From NCBI RefSeq assembly GCF_023921225.1, contig NZ_CP071527.1, forward strand, positions 1,888,501 through 1,952,500: a stretch of 64,000 nt of DNA. The letters are read 5' to 3'. How positions within the stretch are numbered: the first letter of the stretch is position 1; the number at the start of each line of letters is the position of its first letter. The translations under genes were made by a program, and so were the position numbers. Source of the stretch: Legionella lytica. Its GTDB lineage: Bacteria; Pseudomonadota; Gammaproteobacteria; Legionellales; Legionellaceae. The notes beneath the pieces were generated by a model. The model ran no database searches. It was not told the DNA's origin and saw only the letters and a program-made list of their open reading frames with translations. Below, one piece after another: positions 7,843 through 18,243 of the stretch.

Positions 7843-9147
7843 TTACAGCTTCATATATTTCTGACCATGCTTTTCATGCAACTTCAGCTCCATATGTTCC
7901 TCACTGTCTTCATTGATCTCATTTTGGGGCGAATGATTTCCTACTTGCGTTAATTGCTCTAGTTGCTCGTTTACTCTGGCCAAAGCCTTTTCCATAGGAA
8001 GTGGGATATGGGCAGAAAAAAGCTCAATAATACTTTTTATAAACTTGCCCTGTTCACTCTGAAACGCTGGGTGACTAAAATCATAAGTATTTTCCCAGCT
8101 ATTGATACCCCCATTTGACTCGGGTAGTTCACCACATGCTAATTGATATAAAGTAGCCGCTATGGTCTGACACTGTAATAACTCGAGATTAACATAATGA
8201 TCATTGAAAAAAACATTTGAGGAATGATATCCCTTAGTGGCATTGATCCTATTACTGGTGACTTTATCCGATTGGCTGGCTAATAACCCTTTAATATCAC
8301 TAAGAATAATTTTTCCTTCACTTAATAAAATATTACTCGGCTTCATATCGGTATACCAAATTTTACGCTCATTTAAAGAAACCAGAAATTCCATCAATTG
8401 CCTGCTACAATCCAATAAGGCTTTATCAAATGTTAGTTCGTTTATAGTGCCTTGTTCTTTTTGTTCGCGTAAACGTGCAAAATGATCTTTTAAATTACCT
8501 TCCGGATAAAACTGACTGTATTCAAAATACAATTCATCATTACCCTCTTTGGCAATCCGCTCCATTGCTAAAGGAGCTGGAATTTGAGGCATGTCTTTAC
8601 TACATTGCTCACGAATTTCTTTTGGTGAAATATGCTTGCCACCTCCTGTATTTAACATACGGAAATAGCGAACAATAAAAGTTATATTGGCTTCTGGATT
8701 GGTGACTACTATTGCCGGATTGTTTTCTGCATTTAACGATTGAAACTGTAATTTTTCATCGATTTTTTTAAGTTTGTTACCGATCAACTCAGGATAGCTT
8801 GAGGGACTGTGTTCCACATTATATATGCTAGGCAATTTTGCTTCCACGCTTAGCGCCTTTACTTTTTCTTGGAGTTCACGTTTCTTACTCTCGTTCATAA
8901 GGTTTTTTTGACATTCATCAAGTGAGTTTTGCTCCGCCCATTCTTTTATCGCTGGCTTTATTTTATGTTCACTATTGAGTTGCTGTATGTACGTTATTAG
9001 CTTGTCAACGTAATGCAACGCATTCAGCGGCAGATTTTTTTGTTGATACTTATTGATTTTTCGTACTAGGGCATTAACTTGTTTGATTTGAGATCTTGTT
9101 GTACTGAAAGGTGAAGAGCTTTGCTGCTTTAATAATGGTAACATCAT
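7843..9147 (-). CDS. Atypical eukaryotic-like protein kinase, effector candidate
   Basis: The 434-residue product starts at an ATG preceded by TAAGG. Residues 1-140 are helical and charged. A kinase-like fold follows: the catalytic loop is YTDMKPSN (265-272) in place of HRDLKPEN, keeping Asp267, Lys269 and Asn272. The metal-binding motif is SDIKG, with Asp284 in place of DFG. A TKGYHSSN segment at 304-311 replaces the GTxxYxAPE stretch. I cannot place a glycine loop with confidence. Loss of the HRD His/Arg and of the DFG Phe makes catalysis uncertain. The C-terminus is rich in Glu (EINEDSEEHMELKLHEK), which resembles the E-block signal of Dot/Icm substrates. It may phosphorylate or merely bind host targets. 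Confidence 0.7.
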   Translation of the reverse strand: MMLPLLKQQSSSPFSTTRSQIKQVNALVRKINKYQQKNLPLNALHYVDKLITYIQQLNSEHKIKPAIKEWAEQNSLDECQKNLMNESKKRELQEKVKALSVEAKLPSIYNVEHSPSSYPELIGNKLKKIDEKLQFQSLNAENNPAIVVTNPEANITFIVRYFRMLNTGGGKHISPKEIREQCSKDMPQIPAPLAMERIAKEGNDELYFEYSQFYPEGNLKDHFARLREQKEQGTINELTFDKALLDCSRQLMEFLVSLNERKIWYTDMKPSNILLSEGKIILSDIKGLLASQSDKVTSNRINATKGYHSSNVFFNDHYVNLELLQCQTIAATLYQLACGELPESNGGINSWENTYDFSHPAFQSEQGKFIKSIIELFSAHIPLPMEKALARVNEQLEQLTQVGNHSPQNEINEDSEEHMELKLHEKHGQKYMKL

Positions 9148-9344
9148 GGTTAAGCCTTAATAAATTCCATTCTGACTTAAATATAGACTTATTGATTGTT
9201 TTTTCAAGACAAAGTCCAAACAGAATGCGAATTTATTAAATATGTATTCGTAAAAATAACCTACCGTTAAACGCTTAAATTTCTTGCATTTAATCCTTTT
9301 CGATTTCAAAATCGACTTTTTATCCGACCGAATAAGGAGATATA

Positions 9345-10280
9345 ATGGGACTATTTGATTTTTTTTTGCGACCACGCAGACCCCACATCACCCACACAAA
9401 CGCAGATAATTTCGCTTTAGATAACATAACTAACGACACTATCTTTACTCGAGAAGGCAGTGGGTTAACTACCGTTGGCTCAATAGGATACAATGTCAAA
9501 TTAAATATTTTTGAACAAAGCAATGTAATTATTAGCGGAAATATTGGCGCTAAATGCCAGATCTTAAAAGATGGTAGCGGAACGCTGACGATCGATGGAG
9601 ATGTAGCAAGGGATTTAAAATTAACCATATCAGGTCAAGGGACAGTATATTTTACACGCAAGCCCCATGATGATGTCATAAAATCCATCCGTAGAAGTGG
9701 GGTTGCGGCTGAGATCTATTGTGAGGGAGTACTTGTACCAGCAGCTAACCCAGCTTATACCCAGCATAATATGGGTCGGTCTGTCCCTGAAACGCGGGTT
9801 GTTGAAGTTGAACGCGTTATCGAACGAGTTGTTGTACGAAATGTGCCGGTTCCGGTTGCTTCATCTTCACGGCAGGCTCCTCTTGTTAAAGATGAATATA
9901 TAGAAGAGACGTGGGAATATATAGAGGGATTCCATCGCGCACATCCCGAATCAATAGCTACGCGTGTCGAAAAATTGGGGCCATTGAGCAAAAAAGAAGA
10001 AGAGTTGCTTGAAAAATTTACCGATAAGGTCGTCACGTTCGATTATTTCAAAGACATTCCGGTTATGTATAATGAGCGTCATTATGACCTGTCTACTGTG
10101 CATCAGCTCAGAGAGGAGCCTCTTACAAAAAGGCCTATCAAGTTATTAAAAATTCAACCAGCTCGAGTCTTATTAGAGGAATTTGAAGCAGTCATGGCTA
10201 CGATCCAATTAAACCGCCAGAAAGCCGCTGTGCCAGAACATGTGGAAGAGGAATCTACCAACTCTAGCCTTAGGATGTAA
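9345..10280 (+). CDS. U-box-like protein with N-terminal beta-repeat domain, effector candidate
   Basis: Start ATG 9345 follows AAGGAG by 6 nt. Residues 30-105 form repeated short beta strands with Gly/Asn turns (SNVIISGNIGAKCQILKDG and similar), like bactofilin or DUF2807 solenoids. A Val/Arg/Glu-rich linker follows (150-172). Residues about 226-284 fit a U-box pattern: FDYFKDIPVMYNERHYD, then PLTKRPI, then IQPARVLLEEF, matching the U-box order of dPV, g-tYd, dPlTr-pl and PN--L. U-boxes bind E2 enzymes and drive ubiquitin transfer in eukaryotic cytosol, so a bacterial copy suggests a host-targeted ligase, as with LubX of L. pneumophila. The tail EHVEEEST is Glu-rich, as in many Dot/Icm substrates. 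The U-box call rests on pattern reading only. Confidence 0.6.
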   Translation: MGLFDFFLRPRRPHITHTNADNFALDNITNDTIFTREGSGLTTVGSIGYNVKLNIFEQSNVIISGNIGAKCQILKDGSGTLTIDGDVARDLKLTISGQGTVYFTRKPHDDVIKSIRRSGVAAEIYCEGVLVPAANPAYTQHNMGRSVPETRVVEVERVIERVVVRNVPVPVASSSRQAPLVKDEYIEETWEYIEGFHRAHPESIATRVEKLGPLSKKEEELLEKFTDKVVTFDYFKDIPVMYNERHYDLSTVHQLREEPLTKRPIKLLKIQPARVLLEEFEAVMATIQLNRQKAAVPEHVEEESTNSSLRM

Positions 10281-10297
10281 GTTTCGTCAAATGACTT

Positions 10298-10315
10298 GTT
10301 GGGCAATGGCCCAAC
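10298..10315. terminator. Hairpin between convergent genes (gttggg-type)
   Basis: A perfect 6-bp stem gttggg / cccaac with loop caatgg lies 17 nt after the U-box-like gene and before the stop of the convergent giant gene. There is no T-run. Confidence 0.45.
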
Positions 10316-10337
10316 CTACGCTTATACATATCTAAAA

Positions 10338-13300
10338 CTAAACGCTCTTCCACTTAATATCAACCGCCCTAACGAAATCCTCTTCAGGAACTTTGGCCTG
10401 AATACGCTTTAAAGCTCGCGTCATGGTAGTTGAGTGTTTGCATAACGCCGAAATCGGGACTTGTTTTGCTTGTTGCTCACCTGTTGGTGTCAACGTGTTC
10501 GTATTTTGGCAAATAATACGTAATAATTTTTGCATCCCCGTACCACGAATATGCTCTTGCTTGGTTTGCGATGTTTCTAATGCGTGCAGAATATATTGGC
10601 AGCGCAGTGCGGCATGATCAAACGATGGAGCCTGCTCCACTTGCTGACTAAGCAAAGCGCGTAGCGCATTATTGTGTGTCATTAAATGAATTAACCATTG
10701 TTTTGCTGCCTGTGAAGTACTCAAAGGATTATTAATGGTTTTCGTATTCGTGCAGGCTTGTTGATCTAAAAGCCCATTAACAAAAACGTTCATGCTTACG
10801 TTGACCCAATCACGTAAAGGACTTTCTATAGGGCAGGAAGCCAATATCTTTATTGCTTGACTATAAAACAAATTAAATGCCTGACTACGGTTAACTCCAT
10901 TTAAACAATTATCATAAATACGCACTAACTCATCTAAATCTGCGTGATAAGATGAAGCCAGTTGTTTCTTTGTTTCCTCAATAATACCCCCTACGGCATC
11001 CATAGGTACTAATCGGTGTAGACATTCGCGCCGCTTAAATTGAGTTAATTTCAAATGTTCTTGAGCCTTAACACTTAACATTTGCTCTGGTTGCTTAGAA
11101 ACATCGGCCAAATCCTGAATACGTTGTTGTTCTGGTTGAGAGGTAATTTCTCGATAACAACGCGAACAGTGCAAAAGAAAAGCTTTTTGTGGTCTATCTA
11201 GCTCAAAATCATTCAATATTTTTATTTCTTGCTCTGAGGGATTGGAAAAAAGCTCTAACACGATTGCTTTGATACTATTGGGAAGCTTAGAGACAATGTG
11301 TTCCATTGTGTCTTTATTTAAAAAGACATGGTACTGATTAAGAAATCTGTTAAACAGTGTTTCCAATGACCATTGAATATCAAGGGCATTATTTATCCAT
11401 GTTTGGATTTTACGTAGTTGCTGCTCATTCTCTTTTAATTTTCTTACCGCTGTTCCGTTAAAACGATACTGCTCAATATCTCGCTTCTTGGCCTCTGGAT
11501 TACTCACATAATAATGAACTAAAGCCGTTAATGCCTTGTCTTGTGGGTTCTTTAATTTATGCTTATCGATAATCGCCTTAATGACTGGTAAAACTCCTTG
11601 TTGATTATTCGATGCAGTCAAACACTCATACAAAGCATAAATAAGTACGCGATCGATTTGCAAAGGATATTGCTTCAAAATATCTTGCAAGACATTATCG
11701 TCTCCAACCTGTATTACTGGCTCAAATAACTCATTCCAAGCATTCAAGTCTAATGGGAAAGTCGTTTGCAGAATTTCTGCATAACGCGCTTCCGTGGTTA
11801 GCTTACTGGATAATAACGAAGGATGTATCTTATTCACATACTGCAACACCAACGCAATTAATTGTTCAGTGGATGGCATATGATCATTTGATGTAGCCAT
11901 GAGCCTCAATAAATGATCACGAATATTCATCATTGCCTCAATATGAGCCCCCGGCTCATTACTAGCAGCAGAAGAAATTGCCAAGACATGATTGGCTTTA
12001 TGTCGCTGTACTCTAGGGGCAAACCAACCATGATAAATAGCTCTAGGAAGGCTCGTTAACGCATAACTTGCGCCAAGGATGGTGCCATAAAAAAATCCAC
12101 CTATACCTGATAATACTCCCCACAATACTTTGTATTTATTGTGACGATGAAAAGATTGACGGCCTTGAGTGTATGCTTCGGAAAATGGTTGCGTTACTAA
12201 ACTAAAAATGGATTTGTTACGGCGAATGAGAGGTAATGCCGCTCCTACCGTTTTACTTAATTTATCTAATAATAGCTCGCGCGTTGATGGCGTCACTATT
12301 TGCTCACCATCGATACCTCGAAACCCAGAGGCAAAGTTATCTCCATGACGCCGATTATAAAAATCGTGGAATACCTCCGGAGATGGGCGTTGATATTTTA
12401 ATGCATCGTGCATCAATCCCGGTGACACCTTTGGTGAGATATTCGCTTGGGCCTGCTGGCTAAGCATCGCAAAATAATCCTTGATTGCAGCTTGCTTCAG
12501 TAAGGGACTGACATGAAGCTGTGCTTGCTCTGCAACTGCTTTTGCCATTTCATCACAAGGAGCCGGATAAAAGAAACGAGTTAGTTCACCAAGATAGAGT
12601 AAAGTATCTTCATACTGTTGATGATTTTCTCTATTTTCATTTGTTAGTAACGGCTTTAATGTGGTCAACTCACGAATCAAACGTTCGCAGGTTGCACGAT
12701 TATGAGGACTGAGCATCTTCGGTGAGCGAGTCAACTCAACGAAATAATAGTGTAAATCAGCATCGTCTTTGGTTAAGGAATAAAGACTATGAATTAACTC
12801 TTTAAATAAAGAAAAAAATGCATCCTGACAAGCTCCTGCACTTCGCCCAGTGTCATGCACCAGGTGATCAAAGTCACTCCATTTATGTCTTATTGTAGGA
12901 TTCATATTAAGAGGTAAGGCAGGTGTCTTGCTCTCCAGGGAAGGCAAAAACCGGGACAAAATGGAAAAATAATACTCTTTAAATGTTGGGCAATAGGTCA
13001 TTAAACGAGAGGATTGCAACATGCGCACTACAAACGAAGCACAAAGCTCCACTTGTTTAAAATGACCATCGAAATTTTTAGGGACTACTCCAATAAAAGG
13101 CACAGATACATGGTCACTTTCACGTATAATCTGTCCATAAAAGGTATCAGGAATAAATTCGTCTGGACCAATTGGGTTATAAACCGTATGCCCCCTAATG
13201 CAGCTCGAAGAGGCTTGTGCGTATTGCAATTGTAAAGGCCATAAAGGATTTGCCACTGAAAGCGATTGCAGACATTCTCCAGAGCCAATGTCTCGAGGGA

Positions 13301-14942
13301 AAGACTCTACCACTAAAGAACCTGCTTGCCGAAACATGGGGGTCTGCTTGAAGTCCCCTTTTTTAGTTTTAAAGTAGGTACCTTGTGAATCAAGTTGATA
13401 AAAGGATTCAACTTGCGGCATGCCCTCATCTGTATATTTAAGAACAAAGTGCCTACGGTACTTAGCATAAGCGGCGTTTTCGAAATAATGAGGTTCAGGA
13501 AACAAGGTCGCCATAAGATTGTCGACTAAAGCACTGTAGAGCGTATTACCGTATTCAGAAGGTTGCAACTGGGTCATGTATTCAAAGCTTGAGAGCAATG
13601 CTTCAAATTCATAACGTACCCCAATTGTTGCGTTCATATGCGCTTCAGCAGGTCCTTGGCGATGAAGACTTAAATTTCTAAAATGCGCAGCCCATTCTGA
13701 ATCCTTAAAACGAAATGCATCAGTCCCCGCCTCATTAGACTCATTAACCACACCACCCCAGTTAGCACCAATTCCTAATGCTTGACCACGATTAAATTGG
13801 AACGTCTGCAAAAAACGCATTAAGTAACGGCTGATTATTAACAAATTTGCATCATCAATAAAGGTTTCACCTAAATTACATTGCTCTCGCAAAATACCTA
13901 GAATCATGTCTTCATTTAAGGTACTTAACGTGGTCTGCTGCCGCAAAAAAGGACTTACATAGCATTCTGAAGAAGATGCTTGCAGTGTCATAAATTCAAC
14001 GCCTAGACGTTGTAATACAATCTGCAACCAATCAAAAAACTCATCATTTAATGGTAATTCAACCAATTGAGATAATTGACGTCGAATAGCCCCTTTCCAT
14101 TGCTTCCAGGGTAAGAACTCCGGTGCTTGCTTCGTGAGCGCATCAGCATGTCCCCCCGGCTTAAAGGCAAATCCATTAATTAATAAATAATCGCTGGATT
14201 CTATAAGCCCCGCCGCATTTAACTTGTAGTTAAAATTTTCTGAAAACGGCTTCTCATTAGTACTTTTATTCGAAGATAAAGGCCGATTAATTTCAGCAAC
14301 TGGCTGTTTAGGTAGCGGTTCTTGTTCTTTTAATACCATGGATGCGGTATTGGTAATGGGTGACAATAAATAAGAAGATGTCTCCAAAAACTCATCAATT
14401 GGAGCAGAAGACCAAGGCGTCATTGCTTTTAACAATTGCCACAAACTATGGGGATTACATCCCATATGATGGTTTGCAATAGCAAGCAAGATATCTTGAT
14501 AAGCCTCATCTAATGCAGCCGCATCAAGCTCTTGGTCTGACTCATTAACATGATAAGCTTCAATAAGCAGGTTAAACTGCTCGATCTTGCGATTGATTTC
14601 TTGGCTATGAATAGGATACTCGCTCAAAAAACTGGGCAAGCGGTATTTGAACACAGCATTAGGGTTGCATGGAAATTGCTGCAGCTGAGCCACTAATCCT
14701 AAGGCTTGTTCGATTGGTGATTGCTCAGTAGGTGGCGTTTGATATTGCTGTTGTAAGCACGTGTGTAATTCATGAACGCATTCATCATCACTTAACATCG
14801 CCAGCAAAAAGTACGCTTGCGCTTGTGTGTCCGGGTTTAACTGCTCACGCATTACGCGTGGCAGTTTCGCTCGAAGCTGTTCCAATAATTTAGAACTCCC
14901 AATTGCTTCATCCTCTGTACTTAATGCTTGATACTGTGGCAT
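10338..14942 (-). CDS. Giant hypothetical protein, 1534 residues
   Basis: This is the second gene of a two-gene unit: its ATG lies 5 nt after the stop of the gene at 14948, and its ribosome site (AAGG) is inside that gene's last codons, implying translational coupling. The product is mostly alpha-helical and hydrophilic, with no signal peptide. One hydrophobic hairpin lies at about residues 935-970 (VLWGVLSGIGGFFYGTI then ASYALTSLP), suggesting insertion in a membrane through a single loop. The C-terminal 500 residues are helical, with frequent Cys and His, but no clear zinc finger. I do not recognise any domain. Size, solitary membrane hairpin and gene surroundings fit a large Dot/Icm substrate; nothing in the sequence proves it. 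Confidence 0.75.
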   Translation of the reverse strand: MPQYQALSTEDEAIGSSKLLEQLRAKLPRVMREQLNPDTQAQAYFLLAMLSDDECVHELHTCLQQQYQTPPTEQSPIEQALGLVAQLQQFPCNPNAVFKYRLPSFLSEYPIHSQEINRKIEQFNLLIEAYHVNESDQELDAAALDEAYQDILLAIANHHMGCNPHSLWQLLKAMTPWSSAPIDEFLETSSYLLSPITNTASMVLKEQEPLPKQPVAEINRPLSSNKSTNEKPFSENFNYKLNAAGLIESSDYLLINGFAFKPGGHADALTKQAPEFLPWKQWKGAIRRQLSQLVELPLNDEFFDWLQIVLQRLGVEFMTLQASSSECYVSPFLRQQTTLSTLNEDMILGILREQCNLGETFIDDANLLIISRYLMRFLQTFQFNRGQALGIGANWGGVVNESNEAGTDAFRFKDSEWAAHFRNLSLHRQGPAEAHMNATIGVRYEFEALLSSFEYMTQLQPSEYGNTLYSALVDNLMATLFPEPHYFENAAYAKYRRHFVLKYTDEGMPQVESFYQLDSQGTYFKTKKGDFKQTPMFRQAGSLVVESFPRDIGSGECLQSLSVANPLWPLQLQYAQASSSCIRGHTVYNPIGPDEFIPDTFYGQIIRESDHVSVPFIGVVPKNFDGHFKQVELCASFVVRMLQSSRLMTYCPTFKEYYFSILSRFLPSLESKTPALPLNMNPTIRHKWSDFDHLVHDTGRSAGACQDAFFSLFKELIHSLYSLTKDDADLHYYFVELTRSPKMLSPHNRATCERLIRELTTLKPLLTNENRENHQQYEDTLLYLGELTRFFYPAPCDEMAKAVAEQAQLHVSPLLKQAAIKDYFAMLSQQAQANISPKVSPGLMHDALKYQRPSPEVFHDFYNRRHGDNFASGFRGIDGEQIVTPSTRELLLDKLSKTVGAALPLIRRNKSIFSLVTQPFSEAYTQGRQSFHRHNKYKVLWGVLSGIGGFFYGTILGASYALTSLPRAIYHGWFAPRVQRHKANHVLAISSAASNEPGAHIEAMMNIRDHLLRLMATSNDHMPSTEQLIALVLQYVNKIHPSLLSSKLTTEARYAEILQTTFPLDLNAWNELFEPVIQVGDDNVLQDILKQYPLQIDRVLIYALYECLTASNNQQGVLPVIKAIIDKHKLKNPQDKALTALVHYYVSNPEAKKRDIEQYRFNGTAVRKLKENEQQLRKIQTWINNALDIQWSLETLFNRFLNQYHVFLNKDTMEHIVSKLPNSIKAIVLELFSNPSEQEIKILNDFELDRPQKAFLLHCSRCYREITSQPEQQRIQDLADVSKQPEQMLSVKAQEHLKLTQFKRRECLHRLVPMDAVGGIIEETKKQLASSYHADLDELVRIYDNCLNGVNRSQAFNLFYSQAIKILASCPIESPLRDWVNVSMNVFVNGLLDQQACTNTKTINNPLSTSQAAKQWLIHLMTHNNALRALLSQQVEQAPSFDHAALRCQYILHALETSQTKQEHIRGTGMQKLLRIICQNTNTLTPTGEQQAKQVPISALCKHSTTMTRALKRIQAKVPEEDFVRAVDIKWKSV

Positions 14943-14947
14943 ATAAT

Positions 14948-17900
14948 TTACCTTAATCTCAATCCATTATCTTCTTCAACATTCACTTCTTGCTGGACTG
15001 GCATCAACCCCATATCCGTTTTGAATGCATTACGGGTCGGTTCTTTTCTTCTACCGGAACCATGGATGATAATGTCGTTTATTTTGACTTGCTTATAACG
15101 TTGGTATACCTCTTCAAACACATGCTCATACAATACCTGTGCCTTGGTGCTGCGCTGTTCTTCAGGTAGTGCATTATGCAAACGGCTTAATAAAGGAGAG
15201 CCTGTTTTTTTGGCTTCATCAATGAATCGGCGCAATATGCCTTGCGCATCATCATCATTTGCAAAGTGTCCTACGAATCGTAGATCCCTTCTAGGCTCCT
15301 CATCATAAGCGCCAAATAACGAATGATAACTTGATAAAGAAATACCGCCAAAATCCAGCCGTTTCACTAAATCATCTTGAGCTTGTACATTTTGCTGAGG
15401 TGCCAACAAGCCAATAATAATGCGATAAAACTCTTTTAAGCCTTGTTTATTGTCACGTGCCTCTTCATCATCATCCAACACCGCCAAGCCTTCAATCTGC
15501 TGATCCACCACTTGTTTTAAACGCTCTTGGGCAGTTAAAGTTAATTGAGTTTGAGAGCATTGATCTACTGTTTGTAATGAGGCCAACATATTAATAAGTA
15601 TTGCCCCTGTTCCAGCACTAGAACCAACACTTGGATCTTCAACAATATTTTTAGATAGGCCATTGGGGTTCGATGAGTCGTTACTTTCAACGCGCAGTGC
15701 AACATGTGAATCACGATGCAAACTAAGAATTTCCAAGATCTTAATGAGTTCGATTGTAGTATCCAAGCCAATCAAACTACCTTGTGCTAAAACTTTCACG
15801 ACGTTGGTCACAGTGCCAGCAACAGCATCGGTGAAAAAACCAATTGGTTGAAATGTCTCTGTACTTTCTTTGCTGGATTTTTCACTCTCATGGGTTTGCA
15901 CAGGATGCAAATGTTGATCAGTAGAATGAGCTTGTTTGTGTGACCAATTAGCCGAACCATTTGACAGGACGGGCAAGGCTAAAGCCCCTCCAGTTGACCA
16001 TAAAGATCCCTCAGCAAGATAGCACAGTGCTTCTGCAGCAGAAGACAACAGCGTCCTTTGTAAAGTATGCATCGCAAGATCGTGCTGTTCAGTATCCATG
16101 TTATTTTTTACTGCATGGTGTAATGCCATAGCGATTCTCATTAGAGAAACTCCGCTATGTGATAAGGTAAGACGTAACGCAGTGATGGCGTGTGTTGCAC
16201 TGCTTTCTTGCTGCGAATGACTATCCCAAGCAATCTGTTCACTGGATTGAGCGGATTCATCTTTGCTTGGTAGCTCATTAATTTTTTGAGAAAGCTCATT
16301 GGCGCGATTCTTATCAATTAAACTAAGTGAGCGACAAACACTGAGCATTTCATCACAGATTAGCAAAATAGCGCTTACTGCCCAATAAAGAGCGGCTGTA
16401 TTACTCGCACCTGTATGATGTGTCGATAATAGAGAGCCATCTTTTTGGGAACTACCTTGCCCCATGACTTTTTCCATTTCTTGCATCATGTTTCGCGTTG
16501 ATGCCTGGATCATGTTAAGCCCTTGAGTTAGGCTAGGCAGTGTTTCCATCAATGCTTCATTTTTCTGAGCATCATTCGTATTAACCCCTCCCTTGCTTGC
16601 TTTGGTAGCCAATAAGCTTGGATTAGTAAACACGCTATGGGTCAATAAAAGAGAGGCTAAACTCGATTGAGAGCCTGTTTCCAATTGGCTTGCCATATCT
16701 CGATTTAGTCCAGGAATAACATGTTGACCATTTTCTTGTTCAACGCGATCAAGCACTGCTTTGATCATAGCTTCTGAGTTATTTAAAATGCCCTGCTTCG
16801 CTAAATCGACAACACGATTAATACTAACACTAGAGGAACTTTCTTCCTGATTTACTTGTTGCTGATTTAGCAATTGACGTACCGCATCAGCAAGTTGTGA
16901 AACATTACTTAATAATACTGACATTGAACGGCTAGAAATAACTTCACTGCTTTGCACTGTAGTTTCAATTGCAGTTGGGCCCTTTAGATTATCTGCACAA
17001 AGACGCAAGATATTGGATAAAGAACTCAAGTTTGAATGTAAACTATTAATACGATCAACACCGCCAGAAGATCCTTGAGCTGTTGCCTCAACCAGAGCTC
17101 GTTTTAACCGTCCTTCCGACATTACAAGTGACGTTTTGTTAAGCGCACGTGATGACTTTACAAATAAAGATAAGGCAATTAAACGAATTAATACGGTGTT
17201 TATAGGAGAGGTAAGACTTTGATTAGATAGCAAGTTAGAAGCATGGTCCATATTGGATAATTCTTCATCTAACTCCAGTGACCGCCCTTTGGATTGTTGA
17301 CTATCACTATTCTGTGTTGCTTTTGAAACATTGCTACTTGCAACATATACATTTTTTTTACCGTCTCGGCTTGCTGACTCTTCCGATAAAAAGTGACTTG
17401 TTACACTTGTTTCCTTGGACGTTTTTCCGACAAGATCAGTACCTAATGCCAACGCCATAGGCAACGCGCCTGTAATGCCTATGCTCACACCTGCAAGAGT
17501 GGAAGCAAATTGTGCATGGGGGCTAACGTGTGAATTATTTCTCGGAAACTCCCTATTCAGGCCTTCCATCACCTTCTCGCTTTGCTTAGCAATTGCCCCT
17601 GATACGCTCTGCATACTCTGGAATGAGCCATTACCATTCGCTTTAAATGTAGATGTCTTTTTGAACGCTTCTTGCACTTTATCTGATGGAGTTTCTACGT
17701 GTGATAAACCATCTCCCGTATGTTTAATTACGGAGGACACATCACTCGGGACTTGGGCTAAATGAGTTGCGCCACTGTAAATGCTTAATAAAACATTGCG
17801 AACTACAAATGCTATAGAGTTATCTGTTGCAATCAATCCATCTTTCAATTCAGGTAAGTACGTTTCTAAGACAGAAGGCTCCATTTTGGGTTGATCATCA

Positions 17901-18091
17901 AATAAAGCTTTTAATGCGTTGAATAACGAATCACGCTGACCACTGTTTGCGGAAAGTACAGCACTTGCTTTTTGTGCTGCCAATGCGGATTGAGAAAGTC
18001 CACCACCAAGTCCAGAAACGGTAGCAGTTGCTCCACCCGGAATACCCGCGGTGGTTACACTAGAACTACGAAAGAAATCATTTTTAGGCAT
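14948..18091 (-). CDS. Large helical hypothetical protein, about 1047 residues
   Basis: The frame is open from TTG at 18157, but the best start is ATG at 18091, which has AAGGGA 7 nt upstream; ATG 18145 is an alternative. The product is unusually rich in Ser, Ala, Leu and Asn and poor in aromatic residues, giving long amphipathic helical stretches. The N-terminal 35 residues contain a Gly/Ala/Ser stretch (GIPGGATATVSGLGGG). The last part (about 955-1045) is charged and more globular. No signal peptide or family is recognised. It is the first gene of the unit with the 1534-residue protein, so the two probably act together, perhaps as a complex or a substrate and partner. Confidence 0.75.
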   Translation of the reverse strand: MPKNDFFRSSSVTTAGIPGGATATVSGLGGGLSQSALAAQKASAVLSANSGQRDSLFNALKALFDDQPKMEPSVLETYLPELKDGLIATDNSIAFVVRNVLLSIYSGATHLAQVPSDVSSVIKHTGDGLSHVETPSDKVQEAFKKTSTFKANGNGSFQSMQSVSGAIAKQSEKVMEGLNREFPRNNSHVSPHAQFASTLAGVSIGITGALPMALALGTDLVGKTSKETSVTSHFLSEESASRDGKKNVYVASSNVSKATQNSDSQQSKGRSLELDEELSNMDHASNLLSNQSLTSPINTVLIRLIALSLFVKSSRALNKTSLVMSEGRLKRALVEATAQGSSGGVDRINSLHSNLSSLSNILRLCADNLKGPTAIETTVQSSEVISSRSMSVLLSNVSQLADAVRQLLNQQQVNQEESSSSVSINRVVDLAKQGILNNSEAMIKAVLDRVEQENGQHVIPGLNRDMASQLETGSQSSLASLLLTHSVFTNPSLLATKASKGGVNTNDAQKNEALMETLPSLTQGLNMIQASTRNMMQEMEKVMGQGSSQKDGSLLSTHHTGASNTAALYWAVSAILLICDEMLSVCRSLSLIDKNRANELSQKINELPSKDESAQSSEQIAWDSHSQQESSATHAITALRLTLSHSGVSLMRIAMALHHAVKNNMDTEQHDLAMHTLQRTLLSSAAEALCYLAEGSLWSTGGALALPVLSNGSANWSHKQAHSTDQHLHPVQTHESEKSSKESTETFQPIGFFTDAVAGTVTNVVKVLAQGSLIGLDTTIELIKILEILSLHRDSHVALRVESNDSSNPNGLSKNIVEDPSVGSSAGTGAILINMLASLQTVDQCSQTQLTLTAQERLKQVVDQQIEGLAVLDDDEEARDNKQGLKEFYRIIIGLLAPQQNVQAQDDLVKRLDFGGISLSSYHSLFGAYDEEPRRDLRFVGHFANDDDAQGILRRFIDEAKKTGSPLLSRLHNALPEEQRSTKAQVLYEHVFEEVYQRYKQVKINDIIIHGSGRRKEPTRNAFKTDMGLMPVQQEVNVEEDNGLRLR

Positions 18092-18243
18092 ATCCAAGTC
18101 CCTTAATTGCTTCGAGTTAAAGGGCGGAAATTTATAGAATAGCATTTTTCTTGTCAATGAAGTTATTGATCATGTTGATAAAAATATTTTCTTAATCATG
18201 CAGGTTATGGAAAAAAATGAGTCAAAACAATGGGATTTTAAAA

